The notes below the pieces were generated by a model, which saw only the letters and a program-made list of their open reading frames with translations, was not told the origin of the DNA and made no database searches. From Thalassovita litoralis (GTDB taxonomy: Bacteria > Pseudomonadota > Alphaproteobacteria > Rhodobacterales > Rhodobacteraceae), in assembly GCF_900182725.1 (NCBI RefSeq), contig NZ_FXTO01000022.1:1-55083 (forward strand): a DNA stretch of 55,083 nt, given 5' to 3'. This document shows, piece by piece, positions 44,764-54,948 of the stretch. Position 1 is the first letter of the stretch. The number at the start of each line of letters is the position of its first letter. A program made the position numbers and the translations under genes.

Positions 44764-45363
44764 TCACATGTCCAGAAACACGGTTTCGTTGTCACCCTGA
44801 AGGCGAATGTCGAAACGGTACTGACCTTCGCCGGTTTTCTTGGCGATCAGGGTTTCGGCGCGGGGGCGTTGTTCGATCCGTTTCAAGAGCGGGTCGGTGC
44901 TGTTGTCCTCGTCGTCGAAATAGATGCGGGTTTGCAGGCCGATGTTGATGCCACGCGCCACGATCCACAGGGCGATATGCGGGGCCTGAAATCCACCGCC
45001 GCGCATTGGCGTTTTGCCGGGCTTCACCGTGCGCAGGGTAAATTCGCCGCTGTCTTTGTCTGCGGCAAAGCGGCAAAATCCGTTGACCTGCGGATCGGCG
45101 CCATCCTGACCGGGGAATTTGCCAGCGGCGTCTGCCTGCCAGCTTTCGATCATGGCATCGCGCAGCGCCCAGCCAGTGCCGTCAATGACTGCGCCGGTGA
45201 TGGTGATGATGTCGCCTTGTGCGCCATCTTCGATCGCGCGCAGGCCCAGATCCTCGGGGTAGATGCCGGGATTGCCCGCAAAGGATGGGATCGCACCGAT
45301 ATGGACATAGGGACCAGCGGTTTGCGACGGTGTTTCAATCAGGGTGTCGAGCTTCTGAACCAT
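44764..45363 (-). CDS. pcaG: protocatechuate 3,4-dioxygenase, alpha subunit
   Basis: A 199-residue alpha chain of the intradiol dioxygenase. It has SQTAGPYVHIG near the start, IEIESWQADAAGKF-like ring-binding sequence (read here as IESWQADAAGKFPGQ), and APHIALWIVARGINIGLQTR. Alpha subunits lack the iron ligands, as here. It begins three bases after pcaH and forms the (alpha-beta) Fe3+ enzyme with it. Confidence 0.95.
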   Translation of the reverse strand: MVQKLDTLIETPSQTAGPYVHIGAIPSFAGNPGIYPEDLGLRAIEDGAQGDIITITGAVIDGTGWALRDAMIESWQADAAGKFPGQDGADPQVNGFCRFAADKDSGEFTLRTVKPGKTPMRGGGFQAPHIALWIVARGINIGLQTRIYFDDEDNSTDPLLKRIEQRPRAETLIAKKTGEGQYRFDIRLQGDNETVFLDM

Positions 45364-45366
45364 GAC

Positions 45367-46116
45367 TTACATCCCTTCCAGTTTGTTTTCAAACATGGTC
45401 TGACGGCGACCGCGCAGCACGATGTCGAACTTGTAGGCCAGAAAATCCAGCGGGCGCGATTTCGAGAAATCCAAGGGTGCGACCAGCCGATCCAGTTGGC
45501 TGCGGCTTTTGATCGTGGCGGCAATCGGGCAGTGGTCGATCAGGGGGTCGCCTTCGAAATACATCTGGGTGATCAGGCGCTGGGCAAAGCTGTGGCCGAA
45601 GACCGAGATGTGAATGTGCATGGGCCGCCAGTCATTCGCGCGGTTCGGCCAAGGATAGGCACCGGGGCGGATCGTCAGGAATTCGTAGTAGCCGTTTTCA
45701 TCCGTAATGGTGCGCCCGCAGCCGCCAAAATTGGGGTCCAGCGGGGCAAAGTAGCTGTCCTTGATATGGCGATACCGCCCCCCGGCATTGGCCTGCCAGA
45801 TTTCCACCAGCGTATGCGGCACGGGGCGCCCGTTTTCATCCAGCACGCGACCATGCATCAGGATGCGTTCCCCCACGGCGGGTTTGGCCGGGTCTTTGGA
45901 AAAGTTCAGGATCAGGTTGTTATCCAGCGGTCCCAGCAGGGAATGGCCGAACCGGGGGCCGGTTTCTTCGGACGGGGTGGATTCCATCGACAACAGCGGC
46001 CATTTGGGGCTGCGTGAAACGCTGGTTTTGTAATCCACGTCATAGGCAACCGGGTGTATGGCCCGGTTTCTGGGGATCAGTGGCCCCATGTCTGTTGGGA
46101 TGATCGGATCGCTCAT
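45367..46116 (-). CDS. pcaH: protocatechuate 3,4-dioxygenase, beta subunit
   Basis: The iron-binding beta chain, 249 residues, which opens the protocatechuate ring to 3-carboxy-cis,cis-muconate. The four Fe3+ ligands are present with the family's spacing: Tyr 115 (GRYRH), Tyr 154 (PGAYPW), His 167 and His 169 (RPMHIHIS). The start overlaps the pcaC stop (ATGA). With pcaG directly downstream, the dioxygenase is complete. Confidence 0.97.
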   Translation of the reverse strand: MSDPIIPTDMGPLIPRNRAIHPVAYDVDYKTSVSRSPKWPLLSMESTPSEETGPRFGHSLLGPLDNNLILNFSKDPAKPAVGERILMHGRVLDENGRPVPHTLVEIWQANAGGRYRHIKDSYFAPLDPNFGGCGRTITDENGYYEFLTIRPGAYPWPNRANDWRPMHIHISVFGHSFAQRLITQMYFEGDPLIDHCPIAATIKSRSQLDRLVAPLDFSKSRPLDFLAYKFDIVLRGRRQTMFENKLEGM

Positions 46117-46496
46117 TCCTGGGTCTCCTCCATTTCGGCATAGGTTGCCTTGGCGATTTTCAAAGCGTGATTGGCGCGGGGCACCCCGGCATAGATGGCG
46201 ACATGCTGGAACGCTTCTTGTACGTCCTGCTTGCTGGCGCCGGTGCGGGCGGTGGCGCGGATGTGCATGGCGATTTCTTCAAAATTGCCGGTCGCGGCCA
46301 GCAAGGCCAGCGTGATCATGGATCGTTCGCGCGGTGTGATCCCGTCCGAGGCCCAAACCGTCCCCCACGCCCCTTCGGTGATTAGGGTTTGGAATGGGTC
46401 GTCAAACGCGGTTTTAGCGGCTTCGGCCCGGTCAACATGCGCGTCGCCCAGAACCGAGCGGCGGACCTGCATTCCCTTGTCAAAACGCTCAGACAT
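46113..46496 (-). CDS. pcaC: 4-carboxymuconolactone decarboxylase
   Basis: A 127-residue AhpD-like decarboxylase giving 3-oxoadipate enol-lactone. It has VRRSVLGDAHVDRAE near the start, WGTVWASDGITPRERSMITLALLAA, and MHIRATARTGASKQDVQEAF. It overlaps pcaD by eight bases and pcaH by four. It is a separate protein here, not fused to pcaD as in some actinobacteria. Confidence 0.95.
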   Translation of the reverse strand: MSERFDKGMQVRRSVLGDAHVDRAEAAKTAFDDPFQTLITEGAWGTVWASDGITPRERSMITLALLAATGNFEEIAMHIRATARTGASKQDVQEAFQHVAIYAGVPRANHALKIAKATYAEMEETQE

Positions 46497-47276
46497 GGCC
46501 GACCTCTTTCAGGAAATCGGTCAGGATGGCGGCGTATTCGTCGGGCCGTTCGACACAGGGCAAATGCCCGGCCTTGCGGATCAGTTGGAACTTGGACCCC
46601 GGCACCAGATCAACGGTTTCGCGCACCAGATCGGGCGGGGTCGATCCATCTTCGGATCCGGCGATCCCCAAAAGCGGCAGGCGCAACCCGCTGGTGGGGG
46701 TATAAAAATCGGTGCCGGAAATAGCGGCGCAACAGCCAACATAGCCCTGCACCGGCTGGCGGACCAGCATATTGCGCCACGCGGAAAATTCAGCGGTTTC
46801 GCGGAACGGTTTGGCAAACCAGCGGTCCAGAATGGGGCCTTCCAAGGCCTCGATCCCGCCATTGGCTATGGCGTCAATCCGATCTGCCCACATCTGCGGC
46901 TGGCCGATTTTTGCGGCGGTGTTGGACAGCACGACAGCGCGGACCAGATCCAGCCGTTTCACCGCTAGCCCTTGGGCGATCATGCCACCGATGGACAGAC
47001 CGACAAAGACGCAATCCTTGACCTGAAGATGATCCAACAGGCGTTCGACATCGCGCACCAGAGTGCCCATCGAATAGGGCGCAGGCGTGCAATCCGACAG
47101 GCCATGACCGCGCTTGTCATAGCGGATCAGGCGCAGGTTTTGCGGCAGGCGTGCGATCACCTTGTCCCACAGGCGCAGGTCGGTTCCCAGCGAATTGGCG
47201 AACACAACCGGCGCGCCGTTCGGGTCGCCGTCTTCGCGGTAGTGAATCTTGATGTCGTCCAGATCAGCAATTTGCA

Positions 47277-47277
<1 letters not shown>
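46489..47277 (-). CDS. pcaD: 3-oxoadipate enol-lactonase
   Basis: A 262-residue alpha/beta hydrolase that opens the enol-lactone to 3-oxoadipate. It has VVFANSLGTDLRLWDKV, YDKRGHGLSD, the nucleophile elbow VGLSIGGMIAQG, and the late His in RKAGHLPCVE. It overlaps the pobA stop by one base (TGATG) and pcaC by eight, inside one operon. Confidence 0.95.
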
Positions 47278-48494
<1,217 letters not shown>

Positions 48495-48537
48495 TCAATT
48501 AAAATCTCAAAAAATAATTAACAATGCAAATTTATTC

Positions 48538-48556
48538 GGAAAAGTTGGACTTTTCC
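48538..48556. promoter_or_regulatory. palindrome GGAAAAGT-TGG-ACTTTTCC upstream of pobA
   Basis: Perfect 8-base arms around a 3-base centre, 95 bases upstream of the pobA start and 29 past the ammonia-lyase stop. It could be an operator for the pob/pca genes or a weak terminator for the upstream operon. The region 48444-48540 is AT-rich and contains TTGACA (minus strand), a likely pobA promoter. Confidence 0.45.
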
Positions 48557-48584
48557 GGCCGCAAGGACAGATTTGGGGGACCGA

Positions 48585-49556
48585 TTACAGGAAGCGACTC
48601 AGCGCTGTCTGGAACATGTCCGGGTCCACATTCCCGCCCGAGGCAACGGCGATCACGGTATCGCCTTCGATTTCATCGCCATGAAACAGCGCCGAGGCCA
48701 ACCCGACCGCACCACCCGGTTCCAGCACGATTTTCAACCGCAGAAAGGCCAGTGCCATCGCGTGCAGGCATTCATCCTCGGTCACGGCAATGCCGGGGCC
48801 ACACAGGCGGTTCATGATGGGAAAGGTCATATCGCCCGGTTGCGGCGTAATAATCGCGTCGCAGATTGATCCGGACAGGGCGGGGTTGCGCTGAATTGTG
48901 CCGGTTGCCAGCGACCGTTTCACATCGTCAAACCCCTGTGGTTCGGCAGGGCGGGCGCGCAGGTCGGGGGCGCGTGCCTCTAGTGCAAGGGCAATGCCCG
49001 AGGTCAGACCGCCGCCCCCGCAGCAGACCATGACATCGGCGTGGGTGACGCCCAGTTCAGCCGCCTGTTCCGCGATTTCCAACCCGGCGGTGCCTTGGCC
49101 CGCGATGACCTGCGGATCGTCAAAGGGTTTCACCAGCGTCAGCCCCCGTTCTGCGGCCAGCCTGGCGCCCAAGGCATCGCGGTCTTCGCCAGCGCGGTCA
49201 TATAGCACCACCTCGGCCCCCAAGGCGCGGGTGTTGTCGATTTTCAGCTTTGGGGCGTCTGACGGCATGATGATCACCGCAGGCACCCCATGCAGTTTAG
49301 CGGCATAGGCCACCCCCTGCGCATGGTTGCCGCTGGAAAAGGCGATTACGCCATTGGCACGTTGGTCATCCGGCAGCGCCGACAGGGCCGACCACCCGCC
49401 CCGGAATTTGAAACTGCCAGTATGTTGCAGACATTCGGGTTTCACCAGCACCCGCCGCCCGGCAATGTCATCCAGAAACGGCGAGGACAGCAGCGGCGTG
49501 CGCCGCACATGCCCCGCAAGACGCTGTGCGGCGGCTTCGATCAGGTCGATATTCAT
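48585..49556 (-). CDS. PLP-dependent ammonia-lyase (threonine dehydratase-like)
   Basis: A 323-residue fold-type II PLP enzyme. The PLP lysine is in HTGSFKFRGGW, SSGNHAQGVAYAA follows, and CCGGGGLTSGIALAL is the phosphate loop. There is no C-terminal ACT domain, so it is a catabolic type. The EPQGFDDVKRSL stretch resembles serine racemase or threo-3-hydroxyaspartate ammonia-lyase as much as threonine dehydratase. It is the last gene of a three-gene overlapping operon. Confidence 0.88.
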   Translation of the reverse strand: MNIDLIEAAAQRLAGHVRRTPLLSSPFLDDIAGRRVLVKPECLQHTGSFKFRGGWSALSALPDDQRANGVIAFSSGNHAQGVAYAAKLHGVPAVIIMPSDAPKLKIDNTRALGAEVVLYDRAGEDRDALGARLAAERGLTLVKPFDDPQVIAGQGTAGLEIAEQAAELGVTHADVMVCCGGGGLTSGIALALEARAPDLRARPAEPQGFDDVKRSLATGTIQRNPALSGSICDAIITPQPGDMTFPIMNRLCGPGIAVTEDECLHAMALAFLRLKIVLEPGGAVGLASALFHGDEIEGDTVIAVASGGNVDPDMFQTALSRFL

Positions 49557-50374
49557 TGCAATTTCCCTAGCCATTGGTGCAGCGCGTCCAGCGATTGCGG
49601 TTCGTCAAGAAAGGGGATGTGGGCGCGATCCGGCACATGGGCGACAATCAGGCCCGGCATTTCTGCCGCCATACGGTCCACCGATTCAGCGCTGAGCAAT
49701 TCAGAGTTTTCCGCATGGATCACCGCGCAGGGCAGGGGGGCAACAGCGCGAAACAGCGGCCACAGATCGGGTGTGTCTCCGATGGCGGATTCGACAATCG
49801 CATCGCGCAGGCGCGGGTCATAGTTGATTTCCATCCCCCGTCGGGTCTGGGTGAAAATGTGGGTGGCTTCCTGCTGCCAGCGTTCGGGCGGAACGTTTGC
49901 AAAACCCGGTGTTTGCGCGCGTTGGGCGGCCAGTTCGTCCAGCGTTTTTGCATCCGGGTTCACCCCCAGATTGGCAACGATGCCCGCCAGCCCGTCCTTG
50001 TTCAGTTCCGGGCCGACATCGTTCAGGGCAACACCCAGCAGCCGGTCCTTGGCCGTTGCGGCCAGAAACATCCCGATCATCCCCCCGCGCGAGGTGCCAA
50101 GGATAGCCGCTTTTTCCAGCCCCAGATGATCCAGCAGTTCCAGCGCGTCCCGTGCTTCGCGGGGAACGGAATAGGTGCTGTAATCATCCGCCCAACCGGA
50201 TTGGCCCCGCCCCCGGTAATCCATGCGGATCAGGCGCACACCGGGCAGGTGCGGCGCGACGAAATCGAAGTCCCGTGTGTTGCGGGTCAATCCCGCCAGA
50301 CACAGGACGGGCAGGCCCGCGCCGTCATCCTCGTAATGTAGTGTCAGGCCGTCTGAAGTGGTAAATTTAGCCAT
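49553..50374 (-). CDS. alpha/beta hydrolase
   Basis: A 273-residue hydrolase. VLCLAGLTRNTRDFDFV has the oxyanion region, MDYRGRGQSGWADD follows, ILGTSRGGMIGMFLAA carries the nucleophile Ser, and PDRAHIPFLDEP the late His. The start overlaps the dehalogenase stop by one base (TAATG) and the stop overlaps the ammonia-lyase start (ATGA), so the three are coupled. The substrate is unknown. Confidence 0.88.
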   Translation of the reverse strand: MAKFTTSDGLTLHYEDDGAGLPVLCLAGLTRNTRDFDFVAPHLPGVRLIRMDYRGRGQSGWADDYSTYSVPREARDALELLDHLGLEKAAILGTSRGGMIGMFLAATAKDRLLGVALNDVGPELNKDGLAGIVANLGVNPDAKTLDELAAQRAQTPGFANVPPERWQQEATHIFTQTRRGMEINYDPRLRDAIVESAIGDTPDLWPLFRAVAPLPCAVIHAENSELLSAESVDRMAAEMPGLIVAHVPDRAHIPFLDEPQSLDALHQWLGKLQ

Positions 50375-51060
50375 TATGCCCCCGCCAAAGCTGGAATCCC
50401 TGTCAAATCGGACAGGATATGTTGCGGTTTTGCGGGCAGTCGGTCCACTGGATCGCCCGCACGGTTGACCCATGCCGTCACGAATCCATAGCCCGATGCC
50501 GCCGCCGCATCCCATCCGTTCGAGGACACAAACAGAACCTGTTCAGGTCTGCAATCGAAACGCTGCCCGACCAGATCATAAACCGGGCGGGCGGGCTTGA
50601 AGATGCCGACGGATTCAACAGACAGGTTATCGTCCAGCAGGTCGCCCAGCCCGGCAGAACGCACCGCCCCGTCCAGCATTTCGGGCGATCCATTGGACAG
50701 GATTGCCGCCTTCAGCCCTGCCTGTTTCAGGGCGCGCAGCATGGCGGGAACCTCGGGGTAGGCGGATAATTCCCAATACAGTTGCAAAAGCCGCGCCCGC
50801 AGATCGGGGTCGGGGGCCAGTCCCGTTGCCTCCATCGCCCAATCCAGCCCGTCCTGCGTGACCTGCCAGAAATCACAATGCTGATCCATGACCGCGCGCA
50901 GCCAGCTATATTGCAACTGTTTCAGTCGCCAATGCTGCGCCAGTTCGGGCCATTTGTCCGCCAGCGCCTGACGCCCCGGTTCAGCGGCGACCTCGCGGGC
51001 GGCGGCGGCCACGTCGAATAATGTGCCATAGGCATCAAAAATGCAGGTTGTGATGGTCAT
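50374..51060 (-). CDS. haloacid dehalogenase, type II
   Basis: A 228-residue HAD-superfamily L-2-haloacid dehalogenase-like protein. The nucleophile Asp 9 is in CIFDAYGTLFDV, with ILSNGSPEML, IFKPARPVYDL and VLFVSSNGWDAAAA, all as in the DehI/L-DEX type II group. Marine roseobacters often carry such genes. Whether it acts on haloacids or another phosphoester or haloacid substrate is not shown. It is first in the coupled operon with the hydrolase and ammonia-lyase. Confidence 0.9.
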   Translation of the reverse strand: MTITTCIFDAYGTLFDVAAAAREVAAEPGRQALADKWPELAQHWRLKQLQYSWLRAVMDQHCDFWQVTQDGLDWAMEATGLAPDPDLRARLLQLYWELSAYPEVPAMLRALKQAGLKAAILSNGSPEMLDGAVRSAGLGDLLDDNLSVESVGIFKPARPVYDLVGQRFDCRPEQVLFVSSNGWDAAAASGYGFVTAWVNRAGDPVDRLPAKPQHILSDLTGIPALAGA

Positions 51061-51231
51061 TGCGGTTCCTCCCGTTTGGGGCAGGGTGGCACGGGGCGCG
51101 GGCGATAGAAAGGCCCCAGAACGCGCGGTTTGCAATCCAGTGCTTTGCCCATTAGGCTGCGCCCATCAAACCCAGAGCACCCGCCTGAACGGCGGCCTCT
51201 TCATTCATCCCCTTACAATACAGGAAAACCG

Positions 51232-51660
51232 ATGACCCAGGTTAAACCGGGCGATACCGTCCGTATTCACTATACCGGCACGCTGACCGATGGCAGCCAG
51301 TTCGACAGCTCTGCCGGGCGCGATCCGCTGGAATTCACCGTGGGATCGGGCCAGATCATTCCGGGTCTGGATAAGGCCATTCCGGGCATGGTTGTGGGCG
51401 ATCAGAAAACCGTGGTGGTCCCTGCCGCCGAAGCTTATGGCGAAAGCCACCCGGATGCGGTGCAGGCGATCCCGCGCTCCAATATCCCGGCTGAAATCCC
51501 GCTGGAACTGGGCCTGCAATTGCAAATGCAATCGCCCACCGGGCAGGTTGTGCCGGTCACGGTGGTGGGCATCACCGAAGAAGAAGTGACGCTGGACGCC
51601 AATCACCCGCTGGCAGGCAAGGAACTGACCTTTGCCATCGAACTGGTGTCGATCGGCTGA
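51232..51660 (+). CDS. FKBP-type peptidyl-prolyl isomerase (SlyD-like)
   Basis: A 142-residue isomerase: VKPGDTVRIHYTGTLTDGSQFDSS opens the FKBP fold, VGSGQIIPGLDKAIPGM follows, and the inserted IF domain (about residues 75-125) ends in VTLDANHPLAGKELTFAIELV. The His-rich metal tail of E. coli SlyD is missing. It is a single gene with a strong terminator. Confidence 0.95.
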   Translation: MTQVKPGDTVRIHYTGTLTDGSQFDSSAGRDPLEFTVGSGQIIPGLDKAIPGMVVGDQKTVVVPAAEAYGESHPDAVQAIPRSNIPAEIPLELGLQLQMQSPTGQVVPVTVVGITEEEVTLDANHPLAGKELTFAIELVSIG

Positions 51661-51685
51661 ACGCCATCTGATCCAAAGCTGCCGG

Positions 51686-51713
51686 AAAGCCCCGCTTGAA
51701 ATGGCGGGGCTTT
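51686..51713 (+). terminator. intrinsic terminator of the FKBP gene
   Basis: AAAGCCCCGC (51686-51695) pairs with GCGGGGCTTT (51704-51713) and TT follows. It lies 25 bases past the stop. Confidence 0.85.
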
Positions 51714-51767
51714 TTGCATCGGCGAACCGTGTTAAGCTGGTACGGTGTCATTGCCCGAGGGTCCAAG

Positions 51768-52358
51768 ATGTCGAATGCCGCCGAAACGTTGCTGGAACGC
51801 ATCCGCGCCTTGCAGGATGAATTTGAAACCGAACTGGCCAAACGCCGGGCCGCATTTCGGTACAAGATGGAAAACGATCGCGTCGTCTGGGAAGAAGGCG
51901 TGCGCCGCCAGCATCGCGCCCTAAAGGTCCGCTGGCTGGTCTTTTTGCGTCACACCCGTCCGTTGACGGTGATCACGGCCCCGGTGATTTATTCCCTGAT
52001 CCTGCCGTTTGCATTGCTGGATGTGTTCGTGACGATCTATCACGCGGTTTGTTTCCCGGTTTACGGCATCCCCAAGGTCCGCCGTGCGGATCACATTCGT
52101 ATTGACCGTCAACATCTGGCTTATCTGAATGGTTTGCAGAAATTGAACTGCGTTTATTGCGGCTATTGCAACGGGTTGCTGTCCTATGTCCGTGAAATCG
52201 CAGGCCGGACTGAGGCCTATTGGTGCCCGATCAAACATGCCGCGCGGGTGGATGGCACCCATGCCCATTATGGGGCGTTTGTGGAATATGGCGATGGCGA
52301 AGGGTTTGATGCAGGGCTGGCGAAGTCACGCAATCACCTGAAGAAGCTCAAAGACTGA
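51768..52358 (+). CDS. conserved protein with Cys motif and membrane segments
   Basis: A 196-residue protein. A charged N-terminal coiled-coil-like region (about 1-55, SNAAETLLERIRALQDEFETE) leads to a hydrophobic stretch (about 66-95). The C-terminal part has CVYCGYCNG, YVREIAGRTEAYWCPIKHAA. The four cysteines (CVYCGYC and WCP) and the spaced Tyr and Arg suggest a metal or redox site. I recognise this as a conserved but unnamed type. The Met at 51768 is chosen; an upstream Met at 51696 falls in the terminator. Function unknown. Confidence 0.75.
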   Translation: MSNAAETLLERIRALQDEFETELAKRRAAFRYKMENDRVVWEEGVRRQHRALKVRWLVFLRHTRPLTVITAPVIYSLILPFALLDVFVTIYHAVCFPVYGIPKVRRADHIRIDRQHLAYLNGLQKLNCVYCGYCNGLLSYVREIAGRTEAYWCPIKHAARVDGTHAHYGAFVEYGDGEGFDAGLAKSRNHLKKLKD

Positions 52359-52473
52359 CGAAGGGGGAACCTGCGAACGCCCTGATCTGAATTGGGGTCC
52401 TCTGAATGGGGAAGCCGCATCGCCCCCGATCCATAACCCCACTGACCGCGTAATCGCCGAACGGTTGCGCAGT

Positions 52474-52496
52474 GGATATTTGGACCAAGAAAGAGC
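52474..52496 (-). repeat. fragment of the intergenic repeat (short form)
   Basis: On the minus strand CTCTTTCTTGGTCCAAATAT, CC matches the start of the 42459-42535 copy (TTCTTTCTTGG..AAATATCC) without the GC-rich hairpin. It lies between two convergent genes. A related AAAATACTCAAATTCCGCC is at 52587. The region 52359-52632 otherwise shows no gene. Confidence 0.45.
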
Positions 52497-52632
52497 AAGG
52501 GTGACGTGCATCCCGCTGGTGTGGCTGATCTACAGGCACGGCGCATCGTTACGATTTTAGCGCGTCACCCGCTTTCATCTTGCCCAAAATACTCAAATTC
52601 CGCCGCTTTCCCCAAATGACCGAGCGGAGGGG

Positions 52633-53622
52633 TTATTCAAAAGACACCAATACGGCACCTTTCCGATGGCCGGTTTCAACCGCTTCATGGGCTGCGGCGC
52701 ATTCTTCGGCAGGATAAATCGCACTGATATCGAGGTGTAGCGCCCCTTCGGTCAGGGCAGAGTGCAGGCGCATGATGGCGGCGATCCGGTCTTCCATCGG
52801 TAACAGATAGATCAGCACCATTTGCAGCGTTACATGTTTGAACATCAACGCATAGAAGGGCAGGGTAAATTCGGTTTTTTGCGCCGAACCATAGGCCGCG
52901 ATGGACCCGCCGACGGCGATGACCTCGGTGATCAGGTCGATGTTCAGCCCGGCCTCTACCTCGATCACGCGATCAATGGGGGTGTTGTCATTGGCAGCCA
53001 GAACTTGTGCGGCCAGATCCGGCGCGGCGTAGTCCAGGACAGCATCGGCCCCGGCGGCACGAACGCGGGGGGCTAGGGCGGGGGATGCGGTGGCGATCAC
53101 TTTGGCACCGCCCCATTTGGCCAGTTGCACGGCCAGCACCCCAACCGTACCCGAGCCGCCAGAAATCAGCAGCGTTTTGCCCCGGATTTCACCGCCACCA
53201 AATACACAATGACAGGCTGTCAGGCCGGGAATGCCCAGAACAGCCCCGGTTTGGAGCGTGACCGAATCCGGCAGCGGAACCGCCTGTGCCTGTGGCAGGC
53301 AAACATAATCCGCCGCCGTTCCGTTGGCCCGTTGCCAGCCAGCATTCCAGATCCAGACGCGTTCCCCCACCCGATCGGCAGGGACACCTTCGCCCACGGC
53401 TTCGATAATGCCCGCGCCATCGCTGTGGGGGATCATCACGGGAAAGGGCGGGGCGGTTATGCCCGGTCGTGCGCCGTTGCGTAGTTTTACGTCCGATGGG
53501 TTCACACCGGAATAATGAACGCGAACCAGCACTTCGCCCGTCGCTGGGCTGGGGCGGGGCAAATCCGTCAGATGCAGGACATCCTGCGCCGGGCCAAGGG
53601 CCTGATAGGTGATCGCGCGCAT
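52633..53622 (-). CDS. quinone oxidoreductase-like zinc-type dehydrogenase
   Basis: A 329-residue medium-chain dehydrogenase of the QOR family. It starts MRAITYQALGPAQDVLHLTD, and has VHYSGVNPSDVKLRNG, LLISGGSGTVGVLAVQLAKW (NADPH fold) and AVLDYAAPDL. Cysteine zinc ligands are missing, as in QOR. It probably reduces quinones or reactive enones with NADPH. The start is fixed by the family N-terminus. It is a single gene. Confidence 0.9.
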   Translation of the reverse strand: MRAITYQALGPAQDVLHLTDLPRPSPATGEVLVRVHYSGVNPSDVKLRNGARPGITAPPFPVMIPHSDGAGIIEAVGEGVPADRVGERVWIWNAGWQRANGTAADYVCLPQAQAVPLPDSVTLQTGAVLGIPGLTACHCVFGGGEIRGKTLLISGGSGTVGVLAVQLAKWGGAKVIATASPALAPRVRAAGADAVLDYAAPDLAAQVLAANDNTPIDRVIEVEAGLNIDLITEVIAVGGSIAAYGSAQKTEFTLPFYALMFKHVTLQMVLIYLLPMEDRIAAIMRLHSALTEGALHLDISAIYPAEECAAAHEAVETGHRKGAVLVSFE

Positions 53623-53721
53623 TGTCCATCCTCCGCTGCTGTGGCTGGCGCGATGGTACGGGACACGCGGCGAAATGCAACGCGCATGACGCATTGATTC
53701 GCGGTCATAGCAGATGTGGGG

Positions 53722-54144
53722 TTATTTCCGGCGCAGACGGATGACCACATCGACGCTGGTCACCTCGGCCCCTTCGGGGGTTTGGGGCAGGCGCGAAATC
53801 ACCAGTTCATCACTGGGGGCATCGGTCAGTTGACCGTTATCTTCCCAGAAGAAATGCGGGTGTTCGTGGATGTTGGTGTCGAAATAGGATCGGGTGCCGT
53901 CAACAGTGACTTCTTGCATCAGGCCAGCCTGACAAAAAGCCCGCAAGGTATTGTAAACCGTAGCCAAAGACACGCTTTCGCCCTGTTCGACAACCTTGGA
54001 ATACAGGCTTTCGGCTGTCACATGGCGATGCTGCCCATCCCCGACCAGCAAGGCGGCCAGCGTCGTGCGTTGACGGGTCGGGCGCACATTGCCCCCAGCC
54101 AGCCATTCGGCGCCGCGCTCTTTTGCCTGATCCGTCACGTTCAT
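53722..54144 (-). CDS. irr: Fur family regulator, Irr type
   Basis: A 140-residue Fur-superfamily protein. RQRTTLAALLVGDGQHRHVT and SVSLATVYNTLRAF form the DNA-binding domain. The histidine cluster NIHEHPHFFWEDNG (His 93, 95, 97) is that of Irr, the iron-responsive regulator of alphaproteobacteria, and the Cys-Pro heme motif of rhizobial Irr is absent, as usual in this order. AAGGGAAACGCGAC precedes the ATG. It is divergent from fabA, a conserved arrangement. Confidence 0.9.
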   Translation of the reverse strand: MNVTDQAKERGAEWLAGGNVRPTRQRTTLAALLVGDGQHRHVTAESLYSKVVEQGESVSLATVYNTLRAFCQAGLMQEVTVDGTRSYFDTNIHEHPHFFWEDNGQLTDAPSDELVISRLPQTPEGAEVTSVDVVIRLRRK

Positions 54145-54315
54145 GTCGCGTTTCCCTTAGTTCACCTGTTAATATAGGGCATCAGGGCAGGGAATTTCAA
54201 TTGAAAACAGGTTGCAACTGGCAAGCGTGGCTGTTGCGCGGACTTGCGCGGGGGGCGAACCGGGTGCTAGAGGGAAAGAAACCGAAAAAGACTGAATAAA
54301 AGGGGTTTCATCTTT

Positions 54316-54825
54316 ATGTCCCAGTATCCGAGCAGTTTTGACCGCGATGATCTTCTGAAATGCGCCCGAGGCGAGCTGTTTGGGCCGGGCAATGCCCAAC
54401 TGCCCGCGCCGCCGATGTTGATGATGGACCGCATCACCGAGATTTCGGGCGATGGCGGGCTGCACGGCAAGGGGCATGTGGTGGCGGAATTCGACATCAC
54501 CCCGGACCTGTGGTTCTTTGACTGTCATTTTCCCGGCAATCCGATCATGCCCGGCTGTCTGGGTCTGGACGGGCTGTGGCAGTTGACCGGATTTAACCTT
54601 GGCTGGCGCGGCTGGCTGGGGCGCGGTTACGCGCTGGGTGTCGGCGAAGTCAAACTGACGGGCATGGTCCGCCCCGACCGCAAGATGCTGACCTACAAGG
54701 TGGATTTCACCAAGGCGATCCAAACCCGCCGCCTGACGATGGGCGTGGCCGATGGTATTGTCGAGGCCGATGGCGAGGTGATTTACATCGTTAAGGATAT
54801 GAAAGTCGCGCTGAGCGAGAGCTGA
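54316..54825 (+). CDS. fabA: 3-hydroxydecanoyl-ACP dehydratase/isomerase
   Basis: FabA, 169 residues, which makes unsaturated fatty acids by dehydrating and isomerising the C10 acyl-ACP. The active-site His 71 and Asp 85 ([14 protein letters not shown], then [13 protein letters not shown]) match E. coli His 70 and Asp 84. The chain is full length. It is followed by a strong terminator and then an IS end, not by fabB, its usual partner. Confidence 0.97.
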   Translation: MSQYPSSFDRDDLLKCARGELFGPGNAQLPAPPMLMMDRITEISGDGGLHGKGHVVAEFDITPDLWFFDCHFPGNPIMPGCLGLDGLWQLTGFNLGWRGWLGRGYALGVGEVKLTGMVRPDRKMLTYKVDFTKAIQTRRLTMGVADGIVEADGEVIYIVKDMKVALSES

Positions 54826-54850
54826 GACTGGCGTGGTTTGAAGAATGGGG

Positions 54851-54870
54851 AAGGGGCCGGAAGGCCCCTT
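54851..54870 (+). terminator. strong intrinsic terminator of fabA
   Basis: AAGGGGCC (54851-54858), loop GGAA, GGCCCCTT (54863-54870), then TTTATTTTTT. A textbook stem and U-run 25 bases past the stop. Confidence 0.9.
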
Positions 54871-54948
54871 TTTATTTTTTGGGGCGGGTATGGCTGTTTG
54901 AGATCAACCTTACCGAATGCTGCACTGCTTGCGAACGTCTGCTTTCCT

